Source of the DNA: Pisolithus tinctorius
Lineage: Eukaryota; Basidiomycota; Agaricomycetes; Boletales; Pisolithaceae
Assembly: GCA_024663395.1 (NCBI GenBank)
Contig: JANFAH010000027.1
Coordinates: forward strand, 558,001 to 622,000
DNA: 64,000 bases
Reading direction: 5' to 3'
Part shown: positions 45,443 to 56,361 of the stretch, piece after piece
Numbering within the stretch: position 1 is the stretch's first letter
How the letters are laid out: the number at the start of each line of letters is the position of its first letter
The notes under the pieces: model-generated
Database searches by the model: none
What the model saw: only the letters and a program-made list of their open reading frames with translations
Told to the model about the DNA's origin: nothing
Made by a program: the position numbers and the translations under genes

Positions 45443-46178
45443 TGTCAAGTCCAGGCCTACTCTGACCAACTCCGATGCTTAACAAGGTCTGGGGAGGGGT
45501 CCAGAAGCAAGTCCAACACGAAAGAACAGAACTCCAACTAGCGGAGTGTTGGTAGGAACAAAGACCGCCGAAGTAAAGGCAGAGCAGAGTGAGGGCATCG
45601 GGTTTAGCTCGTGCGCTACCCCCTTGCATGATCTCAGCCCTCATATTTCAGAGGGAGAGTACAGATGGAGAGTTGGAGATAACTCCAACAGACAGAGGTC
45701 AGAGACAGAGGGAGTAGCAACTAAGTTGATATTTGTACTGAGGAACAGCGGAGTATGATACATGCTTTTATACTACCACAGAGGTACAGTAACCGGAATT
45801 GGAACTGACATATGGAGACCCAGAAATTTTCAAGTAAAAAACCTCCTAGATGACAAATGAAGGGTAGACGGAGGACATACAAGCGGGTAACATAGAACAT
45901 CCAGAAAAGGAAACAGTCCAGATGCCAGACCATGCAGTGCACGCACTGCGGAGTACCTGACTGCATGCTCTCAGGGAGAAGTCCAAAGACAGTCACATGA
46001 CTACTCAAAGAGCGGTCCGCTCAGTCTGGTAAGAGGACAACACAAGTCTGACAGCAGTCAGAGTGGAGATGGTTCGTAGATGATAGAAGGTGGGTGGAGT
46101 TGGTGTGGAGTGAGCGAATGACCGGCGGAAGAGGGTGCGGAGTGAGTAAAGACCTAGAGTGAATGCACGGTTATGACA
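45443..46178 (-). repeat. 3' LTR of the 8.1-kb chromovirus
   Basis: TGTCAAGTCC...GTTATGACA, 736 bp. CpG/TpG/CpA differences from the 5' LTR go in both directions. On the minus strand a G-run (AAGGGGGGGGCAC, 46179-46192), the likely polypurine tract, lies directly before it. Confidence 0.95.
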
Positions 46179-46373
46179 GTGCCCCCCCCTTAGGGCCTGA
46201 ACCCCTGAAGGCCACATGTATGGGACGAGATTAACACGAGCTGATCATTTGAAATTACTTTGATGCCTCAAGGATAATGGCTTTAGCCATGGCAGAGCTC
46301 CATCGGAGTTCGAAGTACCACTTAAAAAAACACGTGTTAGGGTACTGAACCTTCATCCTTTCCCCCCATCATC

Positions 46374-47597
46374 ATGTCTTCCCAGTGCAAAAGCAAAACC
46401 CCCCAGCCAACCCCTGGACATGTCCACAACTACTCCCAAGTTGTGGATGACAAACTGGTCATCCTCACCGACGATTCCACCGACACCGAGCAGGAGAAAA
46501 CTGTGGAGAAGGCTCACCGACAAGAAGAGAATGAGCATAGGGAGAGGGAGCATGAGGTGGAGCGCAAGGCCAAGCGCGAGGAGGCCAAGAGGTGAAAGGC
46601 GGAGGAGGAGAGGTTGGAGGCGGAGTGGAGGAAGAGGCTCAAAGGAAGAAGGCAGCAGAGGAGGAGGCAGAGTGACAGAGGCAGAGAGCCTCTCAGGAGA
46701 GGGCCCAGGCCAGGTGGGATGAGGCCACACAGAGGTGAGTAGCAGACCACTGTGAGTCAGGCAGAGCTGACCTATTTTTTTTTGATCCCATTCTTCTTCA
46801 GGCTAACCAGCGCGGTGTACAATGTCAACACCACCCAGAAGGTCCCTGGGGCCTCTGTGGTGGTCATCACAACCAGGAGAGCCCCCTGCACTTGCTGTGT
46901 AGTGAGTCTGACAGTGGAGCAGTGTGAGCCAGGGCAGGGCAAGACCAGGGCCTGTGTGCCCTGCCACAACAAGAAGAAGACTTACAGTTGGATGCGGGAA
47001 GAGGTGGTGGCAGGCCCCTCGTGGAAGAGAGCAGGGACAGGGAGCTCCCAAGGAGAGAAGAAGAAGAGGACACAAGGGAAGGGAAAGGTGAAAGTGACAG
47101 AGACAGAGGAAGTGGATGACGAGCGGGAGATAGGCAGAGAAGATGAGGAGGAGCCACAGACACCGCATGAGGGACCCTCAGGGGTGGGGGTACACATGCG
47201 GTGGGTGGAGTGGGAGCAGGAGTGGCAACTACAGGCTGCAGAGAGGTATGCAGAGGCGCATGAGAGGGCAGCGCTAGCCTTCGAGAGAATGGTGGCAGCA
47301 GCGGAGAGGATGACGGAGGTGGCGGAGAGGACAGCTGACAAGTGGGGAACGTACCGCACATGGGTGGAGTGGGCTGGGATGAGGAGGAGGCAGGATGCGC
47401 ATGAGGCCAAGATGGCCGAGCTCAAGCGCGCAGGAGGAGGGTGGAAGAGGCCTCAGTCGGAGGCAGTGGAAGACAAGGATGAGGAAGCGGACGAAGGAGC
47501 AGAGGGGGATAACAAGGAAGAAGTTGGAGGAGAGAAGGAAGGCGGAGGAGAACAGGAGGTGGTGGAGAACAAGCAATGGAAGAGTAGAGTAGAGTAG
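46374..47597 (+). pseudogene. Extra antisense ORF with Cys motif between pol and 3' LTR
   Basis: This gene runs against the element. Exon 1 (46374 to ~46734) starts MSSQCKSKTPQPTPGHVHNY and is charged and coiled-coil-like, with a CGA-to-TGA type stop at 46593. A GTGAGT...CTTCTTCAG intron (~46735-46799) leads to exon 2. Exon 2 holds APCTCCVVSLTVEQCEPGQG and ACVPCHNKKKTYSW, a two-part Cys-x2-Cys arrangement ending in a basic KKK-x-YSW patch, as in fungal zinc-cluster-like proteins. A long Glu/Arg/Ala helical region and an acidic Gly/Glu tail follow. The sister element at 58 kb lacks it. Its role is unknown; DNA or RNA binding is an inference from the Cys/basic motif. Confidence 0.6.
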
Positions 47598-47800
47598 TTT
47601 CATTTTGTTTTTTTCTTTTCATTTTTTTTTTTTTTTTGTCTTTAGATTTATATATTTTTGTACTACTACGAAATAGACTTGTGACCTTGTTTGCAACTCT
47701 GAGAAGTGAAATGGATAAGCAGGGAAAAATTCTAAAGTACTTAAGGTAGTGCAGTAAGGGGCGGAGTTGGCCCATGGAGGAAGGTTATGTAGGCAGAGTA

Positions 47801-50800
47801 CTATGGCGGAGGTTGGTATGGGCCAGGCTTGTGTGGATAGCGTTCATGGAAAGCGGATACTATGTTGGAAGTGTGACCCAGCTCAGTTGCAAGCAACCAA
47901 GAGGTTTCTTCGTCAGTGTTCTCATAACCAGCCCAGCAGACTAGGTACAAGAGTTGACAATGGTGGCAATGGCGGTCCACCTTAGAGTCGAGTATCTCTG
48001 ATACCTCATACTCAAGGTCACCATTGACATCCACTGGTGGAGGCGGAGGTTGTTGTTGGTTTGGGAAAGGGTTAGCCACTGCGGCTTCCAGTTGTGAGAC
48101 ATGGAAGACCGGATGTACCAAGCACATGGAGTCAGGGAGCTTAAGGGTGACAGAATGCGTACCTGGCCTGGCCAAGATGGTGAATGGACCTAAGTACTTT
48201 TCGGAGAGTTTTTCCAAAGGATGAGTGGAGCGGAAGTACTTGGCTTTGATGTAGGCCTGTTCTCTGACCTTGAACTCAGGCAGCGATATGCGTTTAGCAT
48301 CTGCTGGACCCTGGTAGCGCTGTTGAGTGGCAGACATTTCGGAGTGGACGAAGTCATGAAGGGTGGAGAGCTCGACGATGTAGTTGTGAGCCTGCGGAGA
48401 GGTGAAGTCTTGGTTGGGAACCACAGACAGGTTTGGATGGTATCCCTTGTTAGCGAAGAAGGGAGAAACTCTGGTAGTCGCACTTGGTGCGTTGTTAAAA
48501 GCAAACTCTGCTAGGGGTAAAAGCTCAGCCCAGTTGTCTTGTTGGTAATTACAGTAGACACAGAGGTACTGCTTGAGGGTCTGGTTCATCCACTTGGTCT
48601 GGCCATTGCCTTCTGGGTGGTAACCCAAAGTAAAGTGAAGGCACATACCAAGGGCCTTTCCTAGGGAGCGGAAGAAGTGAGAGACAAACTTGGGACCTCT
48701 GTCGGAGGTGACATTAGCAGGTACCCCGTGCTTGGAGAAGACATGGGTAAGGAAGAGCTTAGCGAGTTCAGCAGAGGTGATGGAGTCATGGGTGGGAATG
48801 AACACCACTTGCTTAGAGAGGCGGTCCACTACCACCAGGATGGAGGAGTAACCATCGGAGTTGGGGAGGTGTTCGATGAAGTCCATGGAGATGGAGTTCC
48901 AAGGTCTCTCTGGGACAGGGAGTTGCTTCAGTAGACCATAGGGGCAGTGGTGCAGAGTTTTGCTCCATCCACAGGCAGTGCAGGACCTGACATATTCTTT
49001 CATGTCAGAGTGGAGGTTGGGCCACATGTAGTCTCTGCGGACGAGTTCTAGTGTACGGTTCTGCCTGAAATGGCCTGCTAGAGGGTGGTCATGCTTGAAA
49101 CGAAGCACTCAGAGGCAGAGATCATCAATGTCAGGGACAAAGATGTGACTGTCAAGGTGGAGTAGACTGTCAGAGTCCAGGGACCACTGAGGCTTAGTTG
49201 GAGTTGGGAGGTGGTTTGTGGAGACAGGGTCGGATGGTAGGGTGGAGATGATGTCAGAGTGCAAGCACTCAACATCAAAGACCATGGTGGCGTGGAGCAC
49301 AGGTGCCATGAGGGTAGTGGTACGGAGGGACGACACAAGGTGTTCCTGTGTAAACATAGGGCAGAGGTTGTGAGGATTTACCTGCACGTAGTCCCTATCC
49401 CCCCCTTTTGGGTAGATGTCCCAACGGTGCATAAGTGTGTCAGGCTTGGCACCCAAGCAGCCAGGTCAGAAGCGGATAGAGAGATTGAACTGGGAAAGAT
49501 ACTCCAACCAGTGGGCCTGTCAATGGGTGAGAACCTTAGAAGTGGAGAAGTACTCAAGGTTTTTGTGGTCTGTCACCATGTTGACAGGTAGGGTGGAGCC
49601 TTCTAGGTAGTGCCGCCAATGGCAGAAAGCCTCAAAGATAGCCAACAGCTCCTTGTCATGGGTATCATAGTTGAGTTCTGGCGCGGTCATGGTGCAGGAG
49701 TAGAAAGTGACTGGGCAGAGTTCACCATCGGAACAGGTGAGCGACAAAATACCAGTGATGGCATAGTCAGAGGTGTCAGTTTCCACTGTAAGCGGAGCAT
49801 CAGGGACCCAATGAGTGAGAACAGGAGCAGAGCTGAAGGCATCCTTCAGGCGGAGGAAAGTGGAGTGGCACTCCTCAGAAAAGTTCCAAGGAGCACCCTT
49901 TCGCGTGAGGTGAGTGAGTGGGACAATGATGTCGGAGTAGTTATTAATGAATTGTCTGTAGAAATTTGCAAAACCAAGGAAAGACTGGATGTCTCACACC
50001 TTCCACAGCTCAGGCCAGTCACAGACTGCCTGAACCTTTTCAGTGGACATGGTGAGACCAGAGGGAGAGAGAATGTAGCCGAGGTACTCAATGGAGTTGG
50101 AGTGGAACTCGCACTTCTCTGGCTTGGCATAAAGACCATGCTCTCGAAGGCAGCAGAGTACCTCTTTTACGTGTTCATGATGCGACTCCATGTCCTGCGA
50201 ATAGATTAGGATGTCATCGAGGTATACCACAATGCAGACATTGAGCATGTCCACAAAGATGCTATTAACGAATCACTGGAAAGCCACAGGTGCATTAGTC
50301 AGACCAAATGGCATTACCTGCCACTCGTAAGAACCATAACGAGTGCAGAAAGCTGTTTTCCATTCATCTCTGTCTGCTATGTGGACTAGATGATAGGCAT
50401 GGCAGAGGTCAATCTTGGTATAGACTTTAGCATGGCTTGGGGAGTTGAGTAGGTCAGAGATGAGCGGCAGCGGATAGCAATCTTTTTTTGTGATTTTATT
50501 GAGTCCTCAATAGTCTCCACAGAGGCAGAGTGAACCATCCTTCCTCTTTATGAAGAGGACTGGGGCACCGTAAGCGGAGGTGGACTGCTTGATGAAGCCA
50601 TAGCCAAGATGCTCATCAATGAAGGTGTGGAGAGCTTCAAGCTCTGGCAGAGAAAGAGAGTAGATTGTGCCGATGGGCGGAGAGGCTCCTTCCTCGAGGT
50701 TGATCTTGAGATCGAACGAGCAGTGTGGTGGAAGTTCTGTGGCCTTGTCTTTACTAAAGACATCGGCAAACTTGTGATACTCAGGAGGAACCGAGGAGAG

Positions 50801-51516
50801 GTCAGGAGGCAGAGAAGACGCAGAGGATGCACAAAGCTTCACATCACCAGCAGAGAGCTGTAAGCAGAACTGTCTAGAGCCAGGGAGAGCACAGGCTCTG
50901 ACATATGCAGCAGCATTGATGAGTGAGACGAGCGTGGCGAGTCAGTCGGAGGTGCAGTCGGAGCTGCAGATGGAGTGGAGGGTGTCGGGTCTGGAGCAGA
51001 GACCACAGTGGAGGGTGATGGAGGCGCCTGGGGCATCAGCATTCCCTGTAGTGGTGGTTTGAATGATATACTGCCCAGTACCCAGTCAATCGACAGATTG
51101 AAGTGGGTGAGCCAGTTGTGTCCTAATACCAGTGAACAATAAGAATCCAACAGAGTAACATAAAACGAAACGGAATTGACATCACCAGAAGGAAAGTGGA
51201 GGGAAAGATCTACTTCTTGGGAAATGACAGCATTTGTACTACCATCAAACAAGCAGAGCAGAATTGGTGGAGAAACAGAGGAAACAGAAATGGCATATTT
51301 TTTGATTATAGACACGTCTACAAAACAATGAGAAGAACCAGAATTGATCAATGCAGAAACAGTATCAACAGAATAATCCAGAAGAGTTACAGATGGAAGT
51401 AAGGAATTGGGACTAGAAAGAGCGGACACATTGAGTCAGATGTCCGGTTGCGCACAGTTGGTGTCAACACTTCCTGCAGGCTGTGTGAGCTCCCTGGAGG
51501 AGCAGACTAATTTTTT
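47801..51516 (-). pseudogene. pol: Chromovirus Pol, interrupted by several stops
   Basis: The order is protease (LINSGSSHCFVD, where N-S-G replaces D-S-G), RT ([20 protein letters not shown] near 50220), RNase H (VETDTSDYAITGILS, near 49780), integrase with HH-CC finger (HDHPLAGHF...CTACG) and D-D-E core (VVVDRLSK, TSDRGPKF, HPEGNGQTK with Lys for Glu-Arg). A chromodomain is at the C-terminus (YEVSEILDSKVDRHCHHCQL...). The last 435 codons (47801-49108) are open; upstream there are at least six stops. Most substitutions relative to the 58-kb element are CpG transitions (Arg to His, Cys, Trp or stop). Confidence 0.9.
51507..51516 (-). promoter_or_regulatory. Gag-Pol -1 frameshift site
   Basis: The minus strand reads CCA AAA AAT TAG in the gag frame. 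A AAA AAT is a slippery heptamer directly followed by the gag stop. The pol frame is -1 and begins here. The same arrangement occurs at 62581-62590 in the sister element. Confidence 0.7.
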
Positions 51517-52775
51517 GGCTCTGCCTTCTCTGCAGGCAGAGGAGGCGGAGTTTCAGCTGTGGCTGCATGGGCTTTGGCTGTGCGGGAGGTAGACTTGGGA
51601 CAGTCCTTAGCAGAGTGGCCAGCCTCGCCACAGAAGAGGCAGAGGTTGTTTTTCATCCTGCACTGGCGTTCAGCAGAGGTGAGTTTTCCATCCTTACCCA
51701 ATAGGTGGGCAATGTCGGACTTTGGCGGATCTTTCTGCTTGCCTTTGCCCTTTGCATTGGACTTCAGAGCGGAGGCAGAGGACGATGACTTAGACTTATT
51801 GTTGGAGTTGGAGGACTGTGACTTGTCAGTGGCAGACTTGGTGGTGTGCGAGATCTCTGCTTTATGCTCCCAGTAGCGCACATCAATGGTCTGGGTGAGT
51901 TTGTGGAGTTGTGTGAGGGTAGATGGTTTTCCGACATGAGTGATCTCATCCTTGATGTGGTCTGGAAGTCCGCTATAGAAGCGGTGGCGGAGTGCACTGA
52001 CACCATAGTCTTTGACCTGCGAAGCCCAGCGATTGAACTCCACGACATATTTGGTAATTCGAGAACTGTCTTTCATAGTGAGGTTCTCAAGTTGTTGGAT
52101 GGCATTGGCTATAGTGTCATGCGGACCAAAATTGGTTGTGAGCTCTTGTAAGAACTCGTGGTAGTCGTCCCTCCAGAGTGGGCGGTCATAGCCATTGGGG
52201 TTCAGCAGATCTGGCTTGAACCAAGCCAGGGCCATACCCTTAAGGTAAGACTGAGCGAAGGTAACCTTTGCTCTGTCAGAGCGGAATGCATGGGGGCGGT
52301 CTTGGAAGTTCAACTCGCACTGCATGAGGAACTCGTGGAGTTTCTTTGGGTCAGAGCCATCAAAGGTGTCAGGCTCGCAGACTTTGGTTTTTGGAGCGGA
52401 GTCCCCAGTGTGCGAACTAGACCACGCAAGTGCATGGACAGCTCTAGCAAGAGCTACGAGGGGATCCTCTGGTGGCTCAGCTGGGTTTTCAGGGACATCC
52501 CCATCACCACTGCCCCTGCCATCGGGATCACCATCAGGATAATCAGGGTCGGGGTCGGGTCCATCATCTCAGTTACGAGGAGACAGAGTATGGAAAGTTG
52601 TTGGGTGGAGGTCGGAGCGACCAGCCTGCGAAGCGCTTTTGCCTTCAGCACAAGTGTGGCATCGAGCAGAGAATGACTGAAATTGTTCAACGACGGAAGG
52701 GAGTCGACATGGATTAGCTAGCGCTACAGCGAGGTTCTCAGCGACCTCTCTCTGGGATTGAGCTTGAGTTCTCAT
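51507..52775 (-). pseudogene. gag: Chromovirus Gag, broken N-terminal part
   Basis: 51507-52325 encodes a retrotransposon Gag capsid (FQDRPHAFRSDRAKVTFAQS, YLKGMALAWFKPDLLNPNGY, FGPHDTIANAIQQLENLTMK) and a knuckle CLFCGEAGHSAKDC, ending AEPKN at TAG. The frame is also open upstream as CEPDTFDGSDPKKLHEFL. The N-terminal segment 52569-52775 (VALANPCRLPSVVEQFQSFS) is separated by a stop and a shift. Confidence 0.85.
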
Positions 52776-52822
52776 AATGGTGTAAGTTTTTCAGAAGACA
52801 GAAAGCGAGATTGTACAAGTGT

Positions 52823-52836
52823 GAGTACGAATATAC
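52823..52836 (-). promoter_or_regulatory. Self-priming primer-binding site
   Basis: On the minus strand, GT then ATATTCGTACT follows the 5' LTR. The 11-mer is complementary to AGTACAAATAT in the LTR (53123-53133) except for one C/A position that looks like a CpG transition in the LTR. No tRNA-type TGG site is present. Confidence 0.7.
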
Positions 52837-53572
52837 TGTCAAGTCCGGGCCTACTCCGACCAACTCCGACGCTTAACAAGGTCTGGGGAGGGGTCCAGAA
52901 GCAAGTCCAACACGAAAGAACAGAACTCCAACTAGCAGAGTGTTGGTAGGAACAAAGACCGCCAAAGTAAAGGTGGAGCGGAGTGAGGGTGTCAGGTTTA
53001 GCTCGTGCGCTACCCCCTTGCACGATCTCAGCCCTCGTATTTCAGAGGGAGAGTACAGATGGAGAGTTGGAGATAACTCTGACAGACAGAGGTCAGAGAC
53101 AGAGGGAGTAGGAACTAAGTTGATATTTGTACTGAGGAACGGCGGAGTATGATACATGCTTTTATACTACCACAGAGGTACAGTAACCGGAATCAGAACT
53201 GACATATGGAGACCCAGAAATTTTCAAGTAAAAAACCTCCTAGACGATGAATGAAGGGTAGATGGAGGACATACAAGCAGGTAACATAGAACATCCAGAA
53301 AAGGAAACAGTCCAGATGCTGGACCATGCGGTGCGCACACTGTGGAGTACCTGACTGCGCGCTGTCAGGGAGAAGTCCGAAGACAGTCACATGACTACTC
53401 AAAGAGTGGTCTGCTTGGTCCAGTAAGAGGACAACACAAGTCTGACAGCAATTGGAGCAGAGATGGTTCGTAGACAATAGAAGGTGGGCAGAGTTGGTGC
53501 GGAGTGAGTGAATGACCAGTGGAAGAGGGTGTGGAGTGAGTCAAGACCTAGAGTGAACACATGGTTATGACA
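52837..53572 (-). repeat. 5' LTR of the 8.1-kb chromovirus
   Basis: 736 bp, the same length as the 3' LTR. TATAAAAG (minus strand, 53159-53166) lies 33 nt upstream of AGTACAAATAT (53123-53133), the predicted transcript start. Confidence 0.95.
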
Positions 53573-53577
53573 AGATG

Positions 53578-54412
53578 CCCTTCTGCTTTTTCCAATGTCT
53601 GGATCATCTTTCCCATCTGCTGAATGATTCCAAGCAGCCTGCCATATGGAATCAATCCTATGTATCTCATTCTCCATGAGAGCCAGTAGCTGCGGCCTGG
53701 AGACTTCTAGTGATGGGTGGTTATTGAGACATTTTAAACTTAGGAAGATATCGAAAAGTGCACTTTCATGAGCCATAATAGCTGCATTTTCAGGTGCATC
53801 TCTGCAGAGATGTCTGTGTCCCATATTAGGTGCACTTGTGATAGAACAAAAGAGGTCATAAGTAGAACCCTTGGCAAGGCGATCCTGAGAAAAGACCAAA
53901 TTCAGGTCAGAAGGAAAAGACATAACCCTCTGAGTGACTGCACGACATAAGTGCATGAGATTATGCAACGTTTCTTCCATGGCTTTGGTCTCTTCTTTTA
54001 CATGCAGCATTGCAGCAGCATCGCTGCCACAGTTATCAGTGTTGGTGAGGGGAGTGGGTGGATCCTCCTGATCCGGAATGCGGATGCCATTGGGAGCACC
54101 GTGAATGCCTATATAAGTTGTTGGTTCACTAACGACTTTGGATTCGTTGGGGGAGCTTTCAAGGCAACAGGCTAATTGGCCAATCTTGCAATGGTGAGCA
54201 CACATTGCTTTGGAGATCCATTGGCCAGGAGTAGACTCCAAGCAAGAGGGGGACCAATGCTGTTTTGACCCACAGCCTACAATTTTGCAGGTGCATAGTC
54301 GAAGTTGCTGAGTCTTGCCCACCATACTGGCTGCCAGATAGCCAGAGCTCGCTCCAGGGGAAAATCTAAGACAAATTAAGAAAAGGGTGGCATGGGGGTG
54401 GTCAGACAACAA
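53578..54412 (-). pseudogene. Tnp2-family transposase, N-terminal part
   Basis: The minus-strand ORF from 54412 reads QLRLCTCKIVGCGSKQHWSP, a Cys/His-rich N-terminal finger region usual before Tnp2. It continues with a helical segment (TLHNLMHLCRAVTQRVMSFP, FLSLKCLNNHPSLEVSRPQL). It runs unbroken to GKSRRAS at the AGATG insertion site and then into the LTR, so about 275 residues are authentic. The continuation is at 45373 and leftwards. Confidence 0.75.
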
Positions 54413-54419
54413 AATGACA

Positions 54420-55009
54420 ACTTACAACCACAAAATGTCCAATAATGGCAATCGCTGTCACCTATAAGCAGCCAGTGTACCCCCTCCCCAACAGGGTCGT
54501 ACTGGGCAAGCGCCAACACCATTGAGGGTTAACCCCCGCTGCAGGAGCTACTAAGACTGGAATGTATATGACAAGGAAGAAAGCAGATTCAATGGCGACT
54601 ACAAAAGCTGTTCCAGAAGTGACCTTTGAGGCTGTGGATAAATGTCCAAGCTCATTGTCACTGACGAGGCGAGCTATGAGAGAGATGATGCAATCCAGGA
54701 TGCATGTGGTAGGAAGTAGCAGAAGGGGAATGTACATCAAATGTATGAAAGTAAAGTCAGAATGTCTCTCAATTGGGGTATCGGTAATTAGTACAAGCTA
54801 GGAATGACCACAGCGACATCCTGTAGTAGATATCACTGTCATGGCTCTTCTACAGGTCAAGTCTTGGAGGTTGATGCTGTGCTGTGAGCAGATAACATGC
54901 TACCAAAATGCATGAGCAGTAAATCCTTGGTGACTGCCGAGAATTCGCACATATGCATTGTGCAGAGATACATACTGTCAATCCATGTCACAGCAGACTT
55001 CATAATGCA
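54420..55009 (-). other. Unassigned sequence between transposase and SUB2 copy C
   Basis: The minus frame 54540-54740 reads PLLLLPTTCILDCIISLIAR and FVVAIESAFFLVIYIPVLVA. This suggests two hydrophobic, membrane-like segments and could be a fragment of a membrane-protein gene. I cannot identify it. CACTA-type termini were looked for and not found. Confidence 0.3.
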
Positions 55010-56361
55010 ATCGCTGCCCGATGCCCTCATAGATGGGAAATGATCACAGGCATAGCGCTCCATGTCAGACTTGAACGACCTGCAGCGGTCAATCACTTAA
55101 TGACAAAATAACAGAGCAGTGAAATAGTTGTACTGTACTTTTGATCCCCAGTGATATCTTGAGTAGGTAGGGATGCCATGTTTTGACATTCGGATGAGCA
55201 TCAGTAGTGCCATGACCGAAGATATCTGTGGCAACAAGTATCCGCTTTTCAGAGGCTTTGAAAGCCGCATGATGCTTGATACTTCAATACGATAAGAGGA
55301 AATATTTGCTGGCAATTGTCTGATTTCTACCATCCTTCCCATGTGAGGCTGGAATCAGTACTGATGGAGAGGAAGTTGTACAACACCAGCAACTTGTCCG
55401 ACCTGATGACATGTGCATCTGACTTAATGAAGATCACAACCTCCATCCCATGTGAGAATAAACAACTCAACCAAGCTGATAAATAACTGCCTGGTTAAAT
55501 TTGAGCATATCCAACAGTCTTCCTGTTCTTGCCATTCTCCTCCAGTGTGACATGATGTTGTTGCAAGCTGCTCAAAGTCAACCTGGTCTCATCATCGACA
55601 GAAGTTGTCGAAACAGCTGTAAGAACAATGATTCAAGATCAACACAAAAGAAAACCTGCATTCACAATGAATTTCTTGCAAGTAACTCGGATCTTCTTCG
55701 ACAGCGCAGTGCTGAACATCATAACTTGCTTATGGTGAGGGGTTGCTCGGAATATCTCTCGGACATCTTGGTGCAAGTCTGCAGGGCAGAGAAGGCGCGA
55801 GGGCAGTTAGATTATGTGGAGGTGAGCAAAGACATCGGAAGTAGCTTGGGACTGACCAAGTTGTTCAAGCATTTTGTCACACTTGTCCAGTGTGGAGTGC
55901 TTCACATTCCTTGTGTCCAGAACTTTGTCCCTGACGAGAGCGTTCAACCAATATGGAGTGGCCACAATGATGAGGGGGCATCGATTCTTGTCACAAAGCA
56001 GTTCTGGACAAGAGTCCCTCCATAGAAAGTATGGATGCAGACATCTGGTGCACACTTCGCAAACTGCCTGGTATGGCAGAGGACGATGACAGATACTTCT
56101 CTGTCAACAGGCTCCAACTACTGTGGCATCGCAAGCATGAAGACTGCAGTCTTGCCATGACCCAACTTTGCTTGGCAGAGGACATCCATTGCCAAACCCA
56201 CCCAAGGGATACATTGTTCTTGTTTAACTGCGCTTGAATTTGAATCAGTTCTCACATGATGGACATGGTGTTGACTTGGATGGAGAACTTACCTTCAGAG
56301 GGATGCTCGAAGCTGAAGTCACTGATCGCTCATAACAGCTCTGGTTCAAGTGACAAGATCT
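55010..56361 (-). pseudogene. SUB2: Captured SUB2/UAP56 fragment, copy C
   Basis: It is a direct near-repeat of 38530-39869. It starts at CTGCCCGATGCCCTCATAG and ends at TTCAAGTGACAAGATC, exactly where copy A diverges. The minus strand encodes VATPYWLNALVRDKVLDTRN and LDKCDKMLEQLGQSQA, and the same intron donor lies at ~56293. DKCD is shared with copy A. Copies B and C are inverted with respect to each other on either side of the Tnp2 gene, so they may mark the ends of that transposon. Confidence 0.85.

Larger units (their letters stand above)
45443..53572 (-). mobile_element. Complete Ty3/gypsy chromovirus, 8,130 bp, TSD AGATG
   Basis: Two LTRs of 736 bp each (45443-46178 and 52837-53572) and an AGATG duplication at 45438-45442 and 53573-53577 define the element precisely. 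It lies on the minus strand in the order 5' LTR, self-priming site, gag, -1 frameshift site, pol with chromodomain, an extra antisense ORF, polypurine run, 3' LTR. It interrupts the Tnp2 gene. Many in-frame stops in pol are CGA-to-TGA type, so it is no longer autonomous. It is related to the element at 58.0-64.0 kb but carries an additional ~1.6 kb between pol and the 3' LTR. Confidence 0.95.

Noticed and set aside
46752..47597. Plus-strand ORF as envelope-like gene
   Set aside because: There is no signal peptide, transmembrane segment or glycosylation-rich region. It is a charged, coiled-coil-like protein with a Cys motif.
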